Of a stretch of 64,000 nt of DNA, positions 35,523 through 57,056 are shown one piece after another. Positions within the stretch are counted from its first letter, which is position 1; every line of letters begins with the position of its first letter. The stretch is taken from contig OX442435.1 in assembly GCA_949361645.1 (NCBI GenBank), positions 6,521,045 through 6,585,044 on the forward strand, given 5' to 3'. This DNA comes from Spongilla lacustris. Its lineage: Eukaryota > Porifera > Demospongiae > Spongillida > Spongillidae. The notes under the pieces were generated by a model, which had not been told where the DNA came from, did not search any database, and saw only the letters and a list, made by a program, of their open reading frames with translations. The translations under genes and the position numbers were made by a program.

Positions 35523-35969
35523 GCTTCATGTATATCCATATTCATCTCTGAACCGGATTGGGGGAAAGCGTATCCGTGTTGAGATTCGAGGTGCTATTGG
35601 AGGTGTAACCATTCGATCATTTCTTTCAGGACTACTCTGCTGCGAACGTTCTCCTTGTGTCTGCTGATCATCCTGTGTTGCATTTTGAGGTTCCTCCGCC
35701 GGTTTCTCCACATTGTTCCTTTCTTCATTGGGGCAACGTTCCTCTTCTTCTTCTAACGCACTAACTTCCCTTTTTCTTAAATGATCCACATGTCGATGCC
35801 ATAATTGGTCTTGAACTTTTACCGTGTAAGACACGACGCTACGCCTTTGTATGATCACCCCCGGAAGCCAACTTTGCTGATTCCGTTGACCTTTTACCCA
35901 TACCGCGTCCCCCACGTTAAATTCACGTTCCTTCATCATGTGCTCGTTTCTGCCTGGCTTGAGAATCAC
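35523..35969 (-). pseudogene. gypsy integrase C-terminal region
   Basis: Carries the FNVGDAVWV and WLPGVIIQR patterns of the integrase C-terminal domain, followed by an acidic and Gln-rich tail ending PPIRFRDEYGYT. It is out of frame with the integrase core and ends at a stop just before the polypurine tract. Confidence 0.75.
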
Positions 35970-36204
35970 TTACTTTGGCCTCTGGATTGCTGCCAACCTG
36001 ATCATCATCATTTTTACCACTTTGGTGCTTTAGCAAATCCAGTCTTCCTCTCAGTCGTCGTCCAATATATCAACAATTCAGCTGGTGACATCCCTGTTGT
36101 TGAATGAGGTGTATTCCTATACGAAAACACAAATTGTTGCACTTTTCGGATTGGGTCCTTTTCTTTGTCTTGGTCCATGGCTCTAAAGGCATTTTTGAAT
36201 GATT

Positions 36205-37317
36205 TCACGAAGCGATCAGCTTCACCGTTTGAGCTATAGGATGGTAAGGTGCCACTCTAGCATGCCTTATACCATTTGATTTGCAGAATGTCTTGAATTG
36301 TTCACTTATAAACTGAGGACCATTATCCGTCACTAACACTTCTGGAAGACCAAAACGCGCGAAGATGCTCATCAGCGCTGTGATGGTCGTACCACTCGTA
36401 GCTTCCTTCACATAAATAACCTCGGGCCATTTAGACCTTGCGTCAACAACTATGAGCCACATCTTCCCAAAGAACGGCCCGGCAAAATCAATATGCAGGC
36501 GCTGCCATGGCCTCGACGGGTACTCCCACGGATGTAATGGTGCTAGTGGTACATTATCTCGCTGAAGATTGCATGATTCACATCCTCGCACCATTTGGTC
36601 GATTTCTCTGTCGATTCCTGGCCACCACACATATAGTCGAGCTAACGATTTCATCCTAACTATTCCCGGATGACTCTGATGCAACTCCTTAAGGACAAAT
36701 CCTCTCATTTGGGGAGGTATTACAACCCTGATCCCCCACATCAAGCAGTTTCCTTAGATAGATAGCTCCTCTCTTCGACTAAAACATGGTCTCAATTGAT
36801 CGTCTCGCTTTGTTTCCTTGTCTTTCCACCCGTTTCTGGTAAATTCCAACACCTCCCTCAGTAATGCATCAGACATCGTCCCCCTCTCAACATCTTCTAC
36901 TGATAGTGGATAACCTGCCAACTGCGGTTCCTGGAAGGCTAAGATACGCTCGTCATCCATATTTTCATCCTCGGCTTCAGGTTGTTTCAGACCAGCCGAC
37001 GGATATCTGGATAGTCCGTCAGCATTTCCATGTTGCAATGTTGACTTGTATACTATATCATACTGATATCCTGCTAGATATATCGCCCACCTTTGTAACC
37101 GTCCCACAATCACAGAAGATATACCTGTTTTTGGTCCGAAGATTTTGACTAGTGGCTGATGATCGGTGATCAATATAAATTTGCGACCGAAAAGGTATTG
37201 ATGGAACTTCTTCAGCCCAAAAATAATGCTGAGGGCCTCCTTTTCGATCTGCGAATAATTTTGTTCAGCCTTAGACAGGGTACGTGATGCAAAACTTATT
37301 GGCCTCTCTGACCCGTC
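36205..37317 (-). pseudogene. gypsy pol: RNase H and integrase
   Basis: RNase H region ends ITDHQPL and GNADGLSRYPS. Integrase shows an H..H..C..C zinc site (HQSHPGIVRM, CESC), catalytic Asp in HIDFAGP and in VTDNGPQ. The catalytic Glu is displaced by a frameshift near 36235, and a stop separates RNase H from integrase near 36750. It is a dead or mis-sequenced copy, closely related to but distinct from the fragment at 29.6-30.7 kb. Confidence 0.8.
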
Positions 37318-37975
37318 TTAGTCTCGTACCCAGACCCTGATACCACAGCTGCGGATGGATTACATCACCGCTACGTGGTAGAGGGTCTGGTCAAATGCCT
37401 AACAAAAGTCCGCCAGATTTTAGGCGTACAATTAGAATGCAGAGCACCCGTGACGTCACATATACGAGTGCTATATGTTAATAAGTCACATGGTTAAGTA
37501 ATTGTTAGGGCGGTACTGTAGCTGTGTAACAGTGTTTCTCGCTTTAAACAAAGGCCCTATAAGTTTGTGGCAAGCTAAACGAAGGACAGGAGAGTGAGTT
37601 TTTAAAAGGCGGAGCTTCGCCGCCATACTGACACTGTCTAAAAGCAAAAAGCTACAAACTCAACGCGGCAGTGAGGGAAACAGCTAGCGCTGGCAGCACG
37701 GGAGAAGCGTAACGGGCATGACTTTCCAATTCCCTTAAGTCCAGCGCGTGCGCTTCAACAAACAGTTTGTAGCTTAGTATGGTGGCGTAGATAGCTCAGC
37801 CTTTTTACTCACTCTTCGGATACTTGTGTGGTTCGTTTCTCTTGTCACACAACCTGATAGGACCTTTGTTAAAGCGAAATACTCAGTGCCGTGTCTCTAC
37901 CGGTTAGTTAACCATGTAATTTATTAACATATTGCACTACCTACATGACGTCACGGGTGCTCTGTAGTATGTATC
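37318..37975. mobile_element. large fold-back element and flanking hairpin repeat
   Basis: GCAGAGCACCCGTGACGTCA (37438 on) recurs inverted as TGACGTCACGGGTGCTCTG (about 37948-37966). Inner blocks are also inverted in order (TTAATAAGTCACATGG, GCTTTAAACAAAGG, AGAGTGAG), giving imperfect arms of about 250 bp. The first 80 bases (TTAGTCTCGTACCCAGACCC) resemble the short hairpin element at 61.47 kb. No coding capacity. Confidence 0.65.
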
Positions 37976-38019
37976 CCCTGACTTGAAATCACGTGTACGG
38001 TGGCCCAGTAGGTCGCGCA

Positions 38020-38258
38020 CTAAGACAGTTGCGCCACGCACTACTTGAAGTTTGCACCGCGCACTAGTTGAGGTTTGCACCGTGCACAGCGCACTAGTTG
38101 AGATTTGCACCGCGCACTAGTTGAGATTTGCGCAGCGCACTAGTTGAGGTTTGCACCCAGCACTAATTGAGGTTTGCACCCAGCACTAATTGAGGTTTGC
38201 ACCCAGCACTAGTTGAGGTTTGCACAGCGCACTAGTCGAGATTTGCCCTGCGCACTGA
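38020..38258. repeat. 21-bp tandem repeats
   Basis: About ten imperfect copies of GCACTAGTTGAGGTTTGCACC in a row, read directly. Confidence 0.85.
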
Positions 38259-38417
38259 TATATGCAAACTATGGGATGGCGAATTGTTTGGTTACGTCAT
38301 TATCTATTAAAGCGGCTATTAACAAACAGTTCTCACAGCGGCGTAGACAACTTTTTAAAACTGGGGGGGGTCAAATTTTAACCACTTGACCACTAATTAA
38401 ATATTCATTGCTGTAAC

Positions 38418-40841
38418 ATGTCGCTATTATCTTGGCTCTCCCAGTACAAGAACTCTTCTCAAGCTGTGCGGCAAAATCCCTCCGCCATTTCCGGTGATGT
38501 TGTGCCATCTGAAGCTAACACCAGTCATACTCCAAGTAAACCCACTGTCAACTATCCAACTGGCAACATCGAAACAGACGTTTGCAGTGGTACCTGTGCT
38601 GATCGCGACAGTGCCATTGAGCAGCTTGATTGCAATTTCCTGGATGCACCTTCAGCAAGTAAAAGTGTCACAGCTTGCTTAATCGACAAGCCAGCTTTGC
38701 AACACCAGCGTCTTTTATTTCCTTCGTGTCCTCACCAGCCAAAATTGACCTCTTTTCCGAAGAGAAACTATGGAAAAACGCAACGCTCTTTCCTTTCAGC
38801 TTGGTATGATAAATATCAATGGCTCCACTATCAAGAACAAAATGATTCAGTTCTCTGTTATTATTGCATGACAGCAGAAAACCGAGGTCTATTGAAAGGT
38901 GGTAATAAGGATGACGCATTTACAAAGACGGGTTATTCGCAGTGGAAAAAGGCCCTTGAAAGGTTTGAAAAACATCAAAATTCCGATTCCCACCATGAAG
39001 CGGTAGATATTTTAGTAACAACACCAAGCAGCACAAAGGATGTTAGTGAAATGCTAAGCTCAATCCATGCTCAAGAAAAGACAGTGAACAGGAAAATGTT
39101 ATCAACCATAATGACTACAGTTTGTTATCTTGGCAGACAGGGACTCGCATTGCGTGGTCGCTATAAGTCAGAAGAAGACACAGGCGAAAAGGGAGAATTA
39201 GATTCAACTCTTGTATCTACGTGCTGAAGATATCGAGGGCCTCAAAAAATGGATGTCGAAAAGCCCAGACATACAAAATGAGATCCTTAGCATCATGGCA
39301 CTTTCTGTTTTACGTAGTATATCGAATGAGGTTGCAGGGAAGTACTACAGCATTATGATTGATGAGGCAACAGATAGCTCAAACGTAGAGCAGATGGTTT
39401 TTTGCTTGCGCTATGTGGATAATGATTTCAATGTTCACGAAGAATTTATTGGACTATACAGCCTTGAATCCACTGATGCTAGCAACATCTTGAGAGCTGT
39501 TCAGGACGTAATGCTGCGTATGAATCTAAGTATTATCAACTGTCGAGGTCAGTGTTACGACGGGGCGGGCAACATGGCTGGAATAAGGTCAGGTCTCGCA
39601 GCCAAAATAATTAACCTTGAGTCCAGAGCGCTCTACACACACTGTTACGGGCACGCCCTAAACTTGGCTGTTCAAGATATGCTCAAAAGCATTAAAGTGA
39701 TGGAGAAATGTCTTGAAACTGTACACGAAATTACCAAGCTGATTAAACAATCGCCTAAACGTGACTCCATTTTTAAAAACATAAAGCATGACGTTTCAAA
39801 CGATGGCCCTGGAATACGCTTGCTTTGTCCTACTCGGTGGACTGTACGAGCCGAGTCTCTTACATCAGTTTCAGAGAACTACATAACTCTACAACAGACC
39901 TGGGATGCGGCCAGGGAAGCTACAAAAGATACAGAGGTCAGAGCAAGAATTGCGGGAGTTGCTGCTCAGATGGAAAAATTTGAATTCTTTTATGGACTTG
40001 AGCTGGGAAGAAAAATACTAAACATGGTGGACAATTTATCGCGATCATTGCAAGCGAAGTATATGTGTGCATCGGATGGACAAAAACTTGTACAAATAAC
40101 GGTTAGTGCCCTTCAGCTGATGAGAACTGACAACGATTTTAAGCTCTTCTGGCACTATGTTGAACAACGCAGGTCAAAGGTTGAAGGAGTATCTTCCCCA
40201 GTTCTTGCAAGGCATAAAAAAGTTCCAAAGCGCTTAGAAGTTGGTGACACTGCCTCTGAACAACAATTCAGTTCAGTTGAAGACCACTACAGAGCAATTT
40301 ACTTCGAGGCGATAGACACCGTGATTGGAACAATTAAAAACAGATTCGATCAGGAAGGGTTCCAAATGCTAGTTAGCTTCAAAAACTTGAAGCAGTATTA
40401 TTTTCAGGTGATTCTGATTCTTGCAACCTCTCAGAGATTGTTCAGTTCTACGCATCAGACTTCAGGAGTGTCGATGTTTTAGGAACGCAGTTAACTCTTC
40501 TGCGATCAGCTATGAAAGATGAAGATATCAATCTGAAGTCCATTTTACTCTACTTACAATCTCTATCTTCAGAACAGCGAGAATACTTTGCAGAAGTAAT
40601 CAAACTAGTGAAGTTAATTCTTGTTATGCCAGCAACCAATGCAACAAGCGAGAGAAGTTTCAGTGCACTACGGCGATTGAAAACGTGGCTTCGCGCTACA
40701 GAAGCTCAGCAAAGGCTTAACTGGTGTATGGTGTTACATGTCCACAAAGACAGAACTGACAAATTAGAGATAGCTGATTTAGCCAACGAATTTGTATCTC
40801 GAAACGCAAGTAGAATGCATATCTTTGGATCGTTTGTGTAG
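38418..40841 (+). pseudogene. hAT transposase, ZMYM1-like (frameshifted)
   Basis: Block 1 (38418-39227, 269 codons) has a TTF/BED-like zinc finger: FPSCPHQPKLTSFPKR, WYDKYQWLHY, CYYC, and a later His pair. Block 2 (39211-40482) has the DUF4371-type catalytic core with MIDEATDSS (first Asp), CYDGAGNMAG (second Asp), YGHALNLAVQD and CPTRW. Block 3 (40512-40841) has the hAT dimerisation region PATNATSERSFSALRRLK, whose Glu completes the catalytic triad. The blocks differ in frame by small shifts near 39215 and 40395, so the copy is probably inactive, or else these are sequencing errors. The order and spacing are those of a full-length element. Confidence 0.85.
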
Positions 40842-40902
40842 ATATAAATTTATTGATAAGCAATGAACCATAATAAAAATATTCATAATCAGGGGAAAAA
40901 CT

Positions 40903-40936
<34 letters not shown>

Positions 40937-40973
40937 TTGCCCCCCTTGCCCCCCCCCCCCCCCCCCCCCCCCC
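40903..40973. repeat. poly-G then poly-C homopolymer block
   Basis: About 30 G followed by CCCTTGCCCCCCTTG and about 24 C. It lies just inside the right end of the hAT element and gives spurious Gly- and Pro-rich ORFs. Confidence 0.9.
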
Positions 40974-40999
40974 TTGTCTACGCCACTGGTCACCTGTAC

Positions 41000-41920
41000 A
41001 CGTCACCCATGGCCAACCAATGCCAACTTCTTTGGCCTTAATAGCGACGGCCAGTTGCATGCAGTGGTTTCCCACCTTCACGCTATCCTTCTTCTTCATG
41101 CTACACTGTAGCCTATCGATCCTTCTTACTTTTGGGATCGGCTTAACCCGCTTTGACACCTTTGTAGCGTCTAATTGTTCTTTTTTTTTCACGTGAACGG
41201 TCTTTCGGAGCTTCATCGAGCACAACCACAACTGTCAGTGTCATAATTTAACTGGCAATATACTTTGCACTATTCTTTTCTCTTCGCGATCGACGTGACT
41301 GCAGCTGCATACACTCGCCAGAAACACCACAAGTTTATTCTGGATCTCCACTTTATGGCTTCCAAGGGCCGATAAAATCTGTTGTGGGCTATTGCTAACA
41401 AAACTAAGTTGCTAAAGATCGAATTTGTGTCAAGCATAACTCCCCTTACGAAAATAATAAAACAAATCCAACTCGGCAGTAAGTTTCTAACTTGTTGGTT
41501 CTAGTGCTTCCGCATAGCCGCTAACATTACACTTCAATCGTGACATAGATACAGTGCAATAAACCTCTTATCCGAGCAAATCTTATCTTATCAGATCCGG
41601 AATTAGAAGGAAACGACTTTTCCCCATGTTTTAAGGTTCTAGTGTGGGAACGAGTGAGCGTTATCTCTGTTGTCTGAGCTCTCTAAGCGCCGGCAGTTTT
41701 ACTATCCAAATACGCTCGCTAAATTCCAACTGACTCTACGGTGCAATGGCAATAGTGAAATCTGGTGGTTTGCTAATCGTATTCATGACACTCCAAATCC
41801 TCTACTAACGTAGGCCCTGATGTAGTGACGTTTTTTGTAGGGCCTGGACACGAGGCAAAATCATGTATGCATATTCATCGCACTCTCTAGGCCCGCCCCC
41901 GATCGACGAGAAACAACGCC
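41000..41920. other. upstream region of the POT-like transporter
   Basis: No coding sequence or terminal repeats. Presumably contains the promoter; no element can be named. Confidence 0.4.
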
Positions 41921-43618
41921 ATGTCTGCGGTATCAGTTGCTGAAATAACTCCGCTGCTTCCTCGTTCTTCGCGGAGCTCCAATGGGCCACCCCAACCAGC
42001 GGGCTCTCGTAAGCTCAACCTTCGCTATCAATGCTTTCGGTACCGCGGGGCAGCTCTTCTCCTAGTGTGGAACTTCACGATCCTCTTCGTCATAAACTTG
42101 CTGGAATGTGTCCTGTATAACAGAGTCAAATATTCCGTGGGTGACATAGTCACATCAACCTTGTTGTACCGATACAATTATTTATGTTTCTTTCTCTACC
42201 CGCTGGCGGGACTGGCAGCTGACTTGGCGTGTGGGAGGTACACAGTGATCATGCTCAGCGTAGCCATCAACATCGTGCTTTTATTTATAGCAGTAGCTCT
42301 CGAAATTTCTCAGTTACTTCCTTTGGAAACTTTGACGGTACAGGAGGGTCATAACCTAACTTTTGCAGTCCTGGCACTTGGGATACTCGTTCTAGCCATT
42401 CACAGCTTCTTCCAAGCCAATGCCCTTCAATTTGGTGCGGACCATCTCCATGACGCCTCTTCGGAGGAGCTGCGTCTGTTCATCCACTGGTTTGTCTGGG
42501 TGCAGGCTCTCGCGCAGCTTCCAATCATAATCTTCGAAAATCGGTACATCGACACAAGCCAGGTGAGTACTGATTATACGACCCTGACCATAGCCTGCCT
42601 GGTACTTCTGGGTGGAGCTCTACTGCTGGTATGTCACTTCACGTGCCTCAATATGTCAACCTGGTTCACACACGAGCCCCCAAGTCGTAATCCGTACATC
42701 ACAGTGTGTCAGGTACTGCACTTTATCAAGAAGCACAAAGTCCCGGTGAACAGGAGCTCTTTGACCTATTGGGAAGAAGGCCTACCCCAGAGGATGGACT
42801 TGGGGAAGTCCAAATATGGAGGGCCATTTTCTGATGAACAGGTTGAAGATGTGAAAACTCTAATTGGAGTTTCGGCAATACTACTTAGCTTAGGTTTATT
42901 TGGGTACCTTCAAATCCCTGCCATCCCACATGCAGTGTTCATTGAACATGTGGGTGAGACCATGGGAGTCAAACTAATTTCTGCGTTGCTTGCTTCTCCC
43001 ATCTTTCTGTCCGTGTTTGTGATCCCAATCCTTGAGCTGTTATATCGGCTGTGTGGGCGACGCCCCTCCATGCTAGGCAAGCTGAGACTTGCTATGCTGA
43101 TGTACGTGATAAGTACGGGTATCAATCTGCTGATAGACACAGTGGGGCATTCCAGATCCAATACTGAACAGTGCATGTTCACTGTTGACAGCAGTCACAT
43201 CAGAGTCCACTCCTCCTTCATCCTCCTACCAGCACTGCTCAGTAGCCTGGCTACTGTGATCATCAACGTTACATCAATGGAGTTCATCATAGCCCAGTCG
43301 CCATACTCCATGAGAGGGATGTTGATTGGGCTGTTCTACTTCTCGCAAGGAATATTTGGCTTTGCAGGCTCTCTCTGTATGCTTCCATTTAACTTCAAAC
43401 CATTTGTAGGACCACATCCATATCTTAGAAGCTGTTGCTCTGTATACTACATCATCAGCTTTGTGTTGGCGTTTTTAATACTAATTGCCTTTTGGCTCAT
43501 TACCCAAAAATATCAACTCAGGAATCGGACTGAGGTTATAAATGAGTACCAGATTGTTGAAGAGTACTACAGTCGGAGAACAGATCAGGTTAGGTCACAT
43601 GAAGACTCACTGCAATGA
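41921..43618 (+). CDS. POT/SLC15-like proton-coupled oligopeptide transporter
   Basis: Intact intronless frame of 565 codons starting at the first ATG after a stop. About 12 hydrophobic helices can be traced (roughly residues 44-67, 84-106, 107-128, 145-171, 185-207, 218-241, 313-336, 351-380, 388-409, 429-459, 462-488, 500-524) with the long central loop after helix 6. POT-family cues are LQFGADHL with FIHWFVWVQALAQ, and SPYSMRGMLIGLFYFSQGIFG near the end, which resembles the P-x-SMR signature. The N-terminus has EITPLLPR, matching the acidic dileucine sorting signal used by endolysosomal SLC15A3/A4-type members, so peptide or histidine export from lysosomes is plausible. The proton-coupling motif of helix 1 is not classical, so the substrate is uncertain. 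Lack of introns could mean retroposition, but the frame is preserved. Confidence 0.75.
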   Translation: MSAVSVAEITPLLPRSSRSSNGPPQPAGSRKLNLRYQCFRYRGAALLLVWNFTILFVINLLECVLYNRVKYSVGDIVTSTLLYRYNYLCFFLYPLAGLAADLACGRYTVIMLSVAINIVLLFIAVALEISQLLPLETLTVQEGHNLTFAVLALGILVLAIHSFFQANALQFGADHLHDASSEELRLFIHWFVWVQALAQLPIIIFENRYIDTSQVSTDYTTLTIACLVLLGGALLLVCHFTCLNMSTWFTHEPPSRNPYITVCQVLHFIKKHKVPVNRSSLTYWEEGLPQRMDLGKSKYGGPFSDEQVEDVKTLIGVSAILLSLGLFGYLQIPAIPHAVFIEHVGETMGVKLISALLASPIFLSVFVIPILELLYRLCGRRPSMLGKLRLAMLMYVISTGINLLIDTVGHSRSNTEQCMFTVDSSHIRVHSSFILLPALLSSLATVIINVTSMEFIIAQSPYSMRGMLIGLFYFSQGIFGFAGSLCMLPFNFKPFVGPHPYLRSCCSVYYIISFVLAFLILIAFWLITQKYQLRNRTEVINEYQIVEEYYSRRTDQVRSHEDSLQ

Positions 43619-44885
43619 CAGTTATTAAACTGGTGGATCATTCAACTGGTGATTCAAAATGTTGTATAATTTCTGTGCATGCATGACATAATTTGCCGCC
43701 GGAGGACTTTAGTTTAACCCTCTAGTTACCATATTGCCCATCATTTATGCAAGCAACTACATGTAATACCTCCAGTGGCAGGCATTGTCAGCACACCAGA
43801 CTATTGAATCGAGACCTGCATTATTTGTAGTAATGGATTGTAGTATGAAGCAAGGTATAACAAATAAACTCAGCCTGTACACACTAGGATTTGTAGTTAC
43901 TGGAATAAATGTGTGCATCTACATTGAATGATAATGTGCCCTGGATTCTTGCTTTTGCAAACTTGCCTATTTGCCATAAGTAGTATAGGTTTCATAAATT
44001 CGCAATTGTAGGATTGCTGTAAATGCTTGTCCTAAATAGTCAATCTGATGCCTATAATTTTTATTCAGTGCAATATCCAATAAAGGACTTACACATCATG
44101 TACAGCTAATTAGATCAGTATGCAATACTGCATACCTGAGCAACCTCATAACAACCTTTTTCACAGAAATTGTAGAAACAAACCGCATAAGCTCATTCTT
44201 GTCAGTGTCAAAAATATGAGCGCATACAACAGAGATGATAAGCCGGCTTAAGTTCTTAAGACCTGCATCAGTCTGTAAAACATCATCTTAGCCAGGGACC
44301 ATGCCATATTTGGCTGTGGCCTTACATTGCTGGCTGAGCCCGCCATACAGAAGTCCCAAAACATTAGATTTGTGAGATTGCTTTCTGCATAGCCACAAGA
44401 ATATGTGCCGCATGCATCTTCACCATAGGTTTTAACAGAGTGGATTAAAAGAAAATAGGGACTATGGCAACTGTAGTAGACTGCTAAATACTCCCCCTTA
44501 CATTCATTGATTCTTATATGGTTAGTGGGGAATTTGCCTCATTTTAGTCTGCTTACACATGACAATGTCACTCTTTAGTTTTAATAGCACCATGGTTGTG
44601 TACCGAATTTGTAAGACCCCTGTGAGGTTGCTTCTCTGATAGGTTTTCTCCTATACTTGCTTCATTATTATGATTATTATTCATTAATCCTGGTGTTCGA
44701 CACATTTTATTAATTATAACCATAACATTATATCAACATTCAATAAACCGCAGGGTCACAGTTCACCTAATGTGCCTGATTTTCCTTGTCTGCGGGAGGA
44801 TACTTTCCCATATATTAGTGGTCATGCATAATATGATATGGGGGCTCAGACACTATATAACTGAATACCATTAGATGGGATATGA
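43619..44885. other. 3' flank of transporter gene
   Basis: Candidate polyadenylation signals AATAAA at about 43863 and 43903. No further gene is recognised up to the tandem repeat. Confidence 0.45.
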
Positions 44886-45233
44886 GGATCAGTCACTACC
44901 TAATACCATTGGAAGGCTAGGTCCAACGATATGAAGCTAAGTCACTACCTTAATACCATTGGAAGGCAAGGTCCAATGATATATGAAGCTAAGTCACTAC
45001 CTTAATACCGTTGGAAGGCAAGGTCCAATGATATGAAGCTAAGTCACTACCTTAATACCATTGGAAGGCTAGGTCCAATGATATGAAGCTAAGTCACTAC
45101 CTTAATACCCTTGGAAGGCAAGGTCCAACGATATGAAGCTAAGTCACTACCTTAATACCCTTGGAAGGCAAGGTCCAATGATATGAAGCTAAGTCACTAC
45201 CTTAATACCATTGGAAGGCAAGGTCCAATGAAC
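44886..45233. repeat. 50-bp tandem repeat, seven copies
   Basis: Unit begins CTAAGTCACTACCTTAATAC and contains TTGGAAGGCAAGGTCCAATG, about 50 bp, seven near-identical copies with single substitutions. The two 10-base arms CATTGGAAGG and CCAATG within a unit are partly complementary. Confidence 0.9.
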
Positions 45234-45724
45234 TTCTTCAAGTAGGGGTGAGAGCTTTTTACAATCCAAGTGGACCAAATGTACACATGATGGCTGATGA
45301 CAAAGTGGCTAGAAAGAATTACCCCTGACCAGACAACAGGCTACATCTGACAGGGAAATTCCTTTATTGTTGCCAAGCCAAAAGCATGAATTCCTACAGT
45401 TTTTAATTATATAACACTGCAATTAAACTTAGTCCTCTCTCATCACCACACCATAATTTACACTTAAACTTTTTCTCAGTCAGAGTTATACACATTTGGA
45501 ACTCCTTACCTGACACTGTGGTCACATTATATTATCCTCTAATCAAATATTTAGGTCTAAACTCAGCAATGTGGACTTGTCTCCGTTTTGTAAATGCCAC
45601 CCACTTTAGGACTGGGCAGTATATTAGTGCATATTCATTTATGCCATTACGTGCCTTTGTGTAATACGTGTGCAAATAAATCATTATTATGATATACACA
45701 GCATACAATGCAATTATAAAAATA

Positions 45725-46150
45725 ACTAAGGCTATACCTTGAACTCCACAGAGGCAAGCATGATGTCTTCCATAGCTGAACTGTGGACATGCAATTCTTG
45801 TATCAATAAGCAATACCTTTCTGCATGGTGATCTTCATACAGCTCCCTTACTGCATGGACTGCTCCCACAATGCCTTCCCTAAGTCCAGAGCATAACTCA
45901 TCCACTTCACATAAATCCATGATGTCATCGTGAGTTGCTATGCCCTTATTGCAATAGGTTGGACACCTGGACATTTATCAAGTGCAACTAGACGACTGCA
46001 CATGAGTGCTTTGATGTCTGACCATTCAACAATAGTGTTGTCCAGGCACCTGGCCAACACTGCCATGGCATCACATAACTTTGCCCTCTGTGCTCCATAG
46101 TGAAGGAGATCGAGCATTAGTGCCACCGGGGCCAGCACTACCTTGGATTT
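45725..46150 (-). pseudogene. reverse-transcriptase fragment (non-LTR type)
   Basis: Minus-strand pieces in two frames read LVALDKCPGVQPI, then CEVDELCSGLREGIVGAVHA and RYCLLI. This is the pattern of the N-terminal part of the RT domain in the same broad class of element as the C-terminal piece at 21.88-23.01 kb. A frame break lies at about 45955. No catalytic YADD block is present. Dead fragment. Confidence 0.6.
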
Positions 46151-47101
46151 TTCTATGTCAGATCAACCTCTGTTAATTGGCTATGCATATTAAAATTAGT
46201 TATTGTACAAACAGCTTCAAGCCAAACAACTTAAAAGTAAATCTAAGTTTAAATGTGTTAATTGAACCTAGTCAAGGTTGTTCCACTACATTTTCAAATC
46301 ATGTGGTATTTATGAATGATTATAATCACTAACCTTAATCTTGAATTTTTTTTTTTATAATAGAGGGCTTTGAATATGATTACTTAACCAATGACAATGA
46401 TTGGTTTTTTAGTACTTATCTAACAGTGGTGATGTATATTAATGAAATCATAGTTTCAATCATGAGTTTTACTGATTTTAAAGTTTTGTGGACACCCGGT
46501 TAAACGGCTCAAGTAACCTACTCCTCTCCTACTTACACGTAAGAGAAGGGACCATCAATATTGTACTAGTTACAAACTAATATAAATGTCTATGTATCAA
46601 TAAACCCACCACAAGTATATAGGTCTGAACTTGTGGCCACAATGAACAATAACTCAAAGCGCTGTTATATCCAATGTACATGTACATGATTGCGTGTATT
46701 GGGCTAGTTACCATGACGCAGGAGGCACACCCACCTTAAGACACTGTACTAATTTAGGCACCTGATACTTAATTTATAAAGTACTTCAGAGGTTACAGTT
46801 ATTAAAATGGCAGAGGTAATAATATTATCTCCACTACTGCAAGCAAGGCACACAACCCTTATAGAGGTCATATATACTCCCAACCATTGGGCTGATGCAC
46901 TAGTAGCATGCAGCAGTGACACTGCAATTACACAACCTTCACATTAAGTTCTATAACTAGTCACATGTAAAATGTATGCTGCACTTGTAGGTGAATATCT
47001 ATAAGTTCTAATACCTGTAACTCACTAATAAAAACACACTAGAACATGTAGCAACTCTATGTCTGGTACCTGTATTGTCTATTCTACATTATCGCAATGG
47101 C

Positions 47102-57056
<9,955 letters not shown>

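Larger units (their letters stand above)
35385..37317 (-). mobile_element. truncated Ty3/gypsy retrotransposon, 3' half
   Basis: Minus-strand order is RNase H, integrase, a C-terminal chromatin/tail region, a purine-rich tract (AAAGCGGAGGGAG), then TGTAATGTATTGAC, which may open an LTR ending near 35390 (TG...CA). The 5' part, including most of reverse transcriptase, protease and gag, is missing: the element is cut at 37317 by unrelated repeat DNA. Several frame breaks divide pol. Confidence 0.75.
38336..40988 (+). mobile_element. hAT DNA transposon
   Basis: Left end CAGCGGCGTAGACAA and right end TTGTCTACGCCACTG are inverted repeats with one mismatch, and CAG...CTG ends are typical of hAT. 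They enclose a hAT transposase in three frame blocks. No 8-bp target duplication is evident (left flank AGTTCTCA, right GTCACCTG), so the flanks have diverged. A G/C homopolymer block sits at the right end. Confidence 0.8.

Noticed and set aside
40779..41231. Gly/Pro-rich ORFs at the G/C block
   Set aside because: Artefact of homopolymers at the hAT right end.
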